Below, one piece after another: positions 14,403-15,712 of a DNA stretch of 15,712 bases. Both the position numbers and the translations under genes were made by a program. The DNA comes from an uncultured Selenomonas sp. (lineage in GTDB: Bacteria; Bacillota; Negativicutes; Selenomonadales; Selenomonadaceae), in assembly GCA_938045435.1 (NCBI GenBank), contig CALIBA010000152.1, positions 1-15,712 on the forward strand, given 5' to 3'. The number at the start of each line of letters is the position of its first letter. The stretch's first letter is position 1. A model generated the notes under the pieces. It was not told the origin of the DNA. It was given only the letters and a program-made list of their open reading frames with translations, and searched no databases.

Positions 14403-14994
14403 GCACCACGCGCTCCCTCCAAATCCTCTCAATCATGTGAAGGGTCTCCTCCTTCGTGCCGCTGTTATCAATGACGACATCCGCACGCGCCCGTTTCTCC
14501 GATAAAGGCATCTGTGCGGCGATGCGTGCACGTGCCTCCTCCTCTGTCATAGCGGGGTCGCGCTCCATAAGGCGCACAAGCTGCGCCGCCTCCGGCAGAC
14601 TGACGACCCAGACCTCATCGGTGAGTACCTCCCACCCGGCTTCAAAGAGCAGCGGCACATCCAGCACAACGGCAGGCGCGTTCCGGCATACCGCCTGCAT
14701 CTGCTGCTCCACAGCCGCTTGAATCAATGGATGCGCGAGCGCGTCAATCTCTGCACGCACATTTGGATCTTTGAAAATGATGCGGCCTATCGCCGCACGG
14801 TCAAGCGTCCCCTGTGCCGTAAGGATCTCCGCGCCAAAGTGCGCGACATAGGCATCATAGAGCGGTTGCTTCGGCTGTGAAAGCGCATGTGCCGCGGCAT
14901 CCGCATCAATCACCTTTGCACCAAGGCTGCGCAAGATTTTGCTGACCGTGGATTTGCCGCAGGCAATACCGCCCGTGAGACCGATGATATTCAC
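14392..14994 (-). CDS. coaE: Dephospho-CoA kinase (CoaE)
   Basis: Cytosolic enzyme for the last step of coenzyme A synthesis, phosphorylating the 3' hydroxyl of dephospho-CoA. The 200-aa protein has normal length. The Walker A motif GLTGGIACGKST is at the N-terminus, followed by VIDADAAAHAL (substrate and metal binding), HPLI, and VLDVPLLFEAGWE in the CoA-binding region, and RARADVVIDNSGT near the end. The start is GTG at 14994, 4 bases after the polA stop; GGAGG lies about 12 bases upstream, slightly far, so initiation probably depends on coupling to polA. polA-coaE adjacency is common in Gram-positive bacteria. Confidence 0.95.
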   Translation of the reverse strand: MNIIGLTGGIACGKSTVSKILRSLGAKVIDADAAAHALSQPKQPLYDAYVAHFGAEILTAQGTLDRAAIGRIIFKDPNVRAEIDALAHPLIQAAVEQQMQAVCRNAPAVVLDVPLLFEAGWEVLTDEVWVVSLPEAAQLVRLMERDPAMTEEEARARIAAQMPLSEKRARADVVIDNSGTKEETLHMIERIWRERVVRAV

Positions 14995-14998
14995 CCTA

Positions 14999-15712
14999 TC
15001 ACTTCGCCTCCGCCCAGTTCCTGCCACTGTGTATATCTACTGCGAGCGGCACAGAAAGCTCCGCCACGCCTCCCATCGCCGTGCGCAGAATCTCGCTGAC
15101 ATGCGCTGTCTCTGCGTCAATGACTTCCAGAACAAGCTCATCGTGTACCTGCAGAAGGATGCGGCTCTTTAACTTTGCCGCACGCAGCGCCGCATCGGCA
15201 CGAATCATTGCCATCTTGATAAGGTCTGCCGCCGTTCCTTGGATCGGTGTATTCATCGCCATGCGCTCGGCATTGCTGCGCTGCATATAGTTCCGGCTGC
15301 GCAGGGCGGGCAGCGCACGCCGCCGCCCGTAAAGCGTTGTCACAAAACCGCTCTTACGCGCACCCGCGACCAACTGGTCCAAAAATTCCCGTACACCGCG
15401 GTAGCGTTCAAAGTAACGCTCGATATAACCTGCCGCCTCCCTGCGCGAGATGTGCAGGTCACGCGAAAGACCGAAATCGCTGAGTCCATAGACAATGCCG
15501 AAATTGACCGCCTTGGCTCTGCGCCGCTGCTCACTCGTCACCGCGTCCAGGGGCACCCCGAACACCTCCGCCGCCGTACGTGCATGAACATCCTGCCCTT
15601 GGCAGAATGCATCAATGAGCGTCTCATCTCCCGACATATGCGCGAGGATGCGCAGCTCGATCTGCGAGTAATCCGCCGAGAGCAGTGCATCATAGCCCGC
15701 CCCCGGCTCAAA
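14999..15712 (-). CDS. polA: DNA polymerase I, C-terminal part (PolA), cut by the window edge
   Basis: The last 237 residues of a family A DNA polymerase used in repair and Okazaki fragment processing. The frame is open to the window end; the 5' part lies beyond 15712. Motif A (SADYSQIELRILAHMSGD) is near the cut, motif B is RRRAKAVNFGIVYGLSDFGL, and motif C is LLQVHDELVLEV; the end SGRNWAEAK matches the usual GxNWxEAH-like tail. All polymerase active-site parts present here look intact. Whether the 5' nuclease and 3'-5' exonuclease domains are present cannot be seen. It is the first visible gene of the polA-coaE-transglycosylase-polC unit. Confidence 0.96.
   Translation of the reverse strand, partial: FEPGAGYDALLSADYSQIELRILAHMSGDETLIDAFCQGQDVHARTAAEVFGVPLDAVTSEQRRRAKAVNFGIVYGLSDFGLSRDLHISRREAAGYIERYFERYRGVREFLDQLVAGARKSGFVTTLYGRRRALPALRSRNYMQRSNAERMAMNTPIQGTAADLIKMAMIRADAALRAAKLKSRILLQVHDELVLEVIDAETAHVSEILRTAMGGVAELSVPLAVDIHSGRNWAEAK

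Noticed and set aside
1..15712. CRISPR array, tRNA, rRNA, insertion sequence or prophage
   Set aside because: No regularly spaced repeats, no cloverleaf or rRNA sequence, and no transposase or phage genes were seen; the content is mostly housekeeping.

Overview
The window looks like chromosome from a GC-rich, anaerobic member of the Firmicutes, most likely the Negativicutes (Selenomonas-like). The support is a Gram-positive-type replicative polymerase (PolC), a clamp-binding motif at its C-terminus, strong AGGAGG-type ribosome binding sites, a DUF134/NifX-type metal protein, an oxygen-independent heme-degrading radical SAM enzyme, and moderately high GC coding DNA with very AT-rich spacers. 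The genus is inference; no rRNA is present. All genes except mutY and one small secreted-protein gene lie on the minus strand.

Layout from left to right. (1) 6-2890: leucine operon read leftwards, leuC-leuD-leuB, tightly coupled and closed by a hairpin terminator. (2) 2891-3151: a spacer holding a highly self-complementary element of about 155 bp that could be a 6S-like structured RNA, next to a terminator shared with ilvC. (3) 3152-4682: ilvN-ilvC, read leftwards from a near-consensus promoter; ilvB is not here. (4) 4822-5928: mutY, divergent from ilvN, with its own extended -10 promoter and terminator. (5) 6056-8360: a two-gene operon, a small flavodoxin followed by a HutW/ChuW-type anaerobilin synthase, with overlapping stop and start codons; this is an anaerobic heme-opening module. 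(6) 8281-8650: 370 bp of very AT-rich non-coding DNA with a consensus promoter and several inverted repeats. (7) 8612-9520: a DUF134-NifX fusion with a histidine-rich tail, divergent from (8) 9531-9949, a small secreted cysteine- and tyrosine-rich protein. (9) 10058-15712: polA (3' part only), coaE, a lytic transglycosylase and polC, overlapping or nearly so, forming one leftward operon that ends at a bidirectional terminator shared with the small gene.

The leu and ilv blocks together cover parts of branched-chain amino acid synthesis. The right-hand operon joins DNA synthesis, coenzyme A synthesis and wall remodelling. The points most worth a second look are a PolC that lacks the usual inserted proofreading exonuclease, the candidate structured RNA, the flavodoxin-HutW pair (whose HutW carries an unusual C-terminal extension) with its repeat-rich control region, the DUF134-NifX-His-tail protein with an internal translation start, and the novel-looking secreted cysteine-rich peptide.
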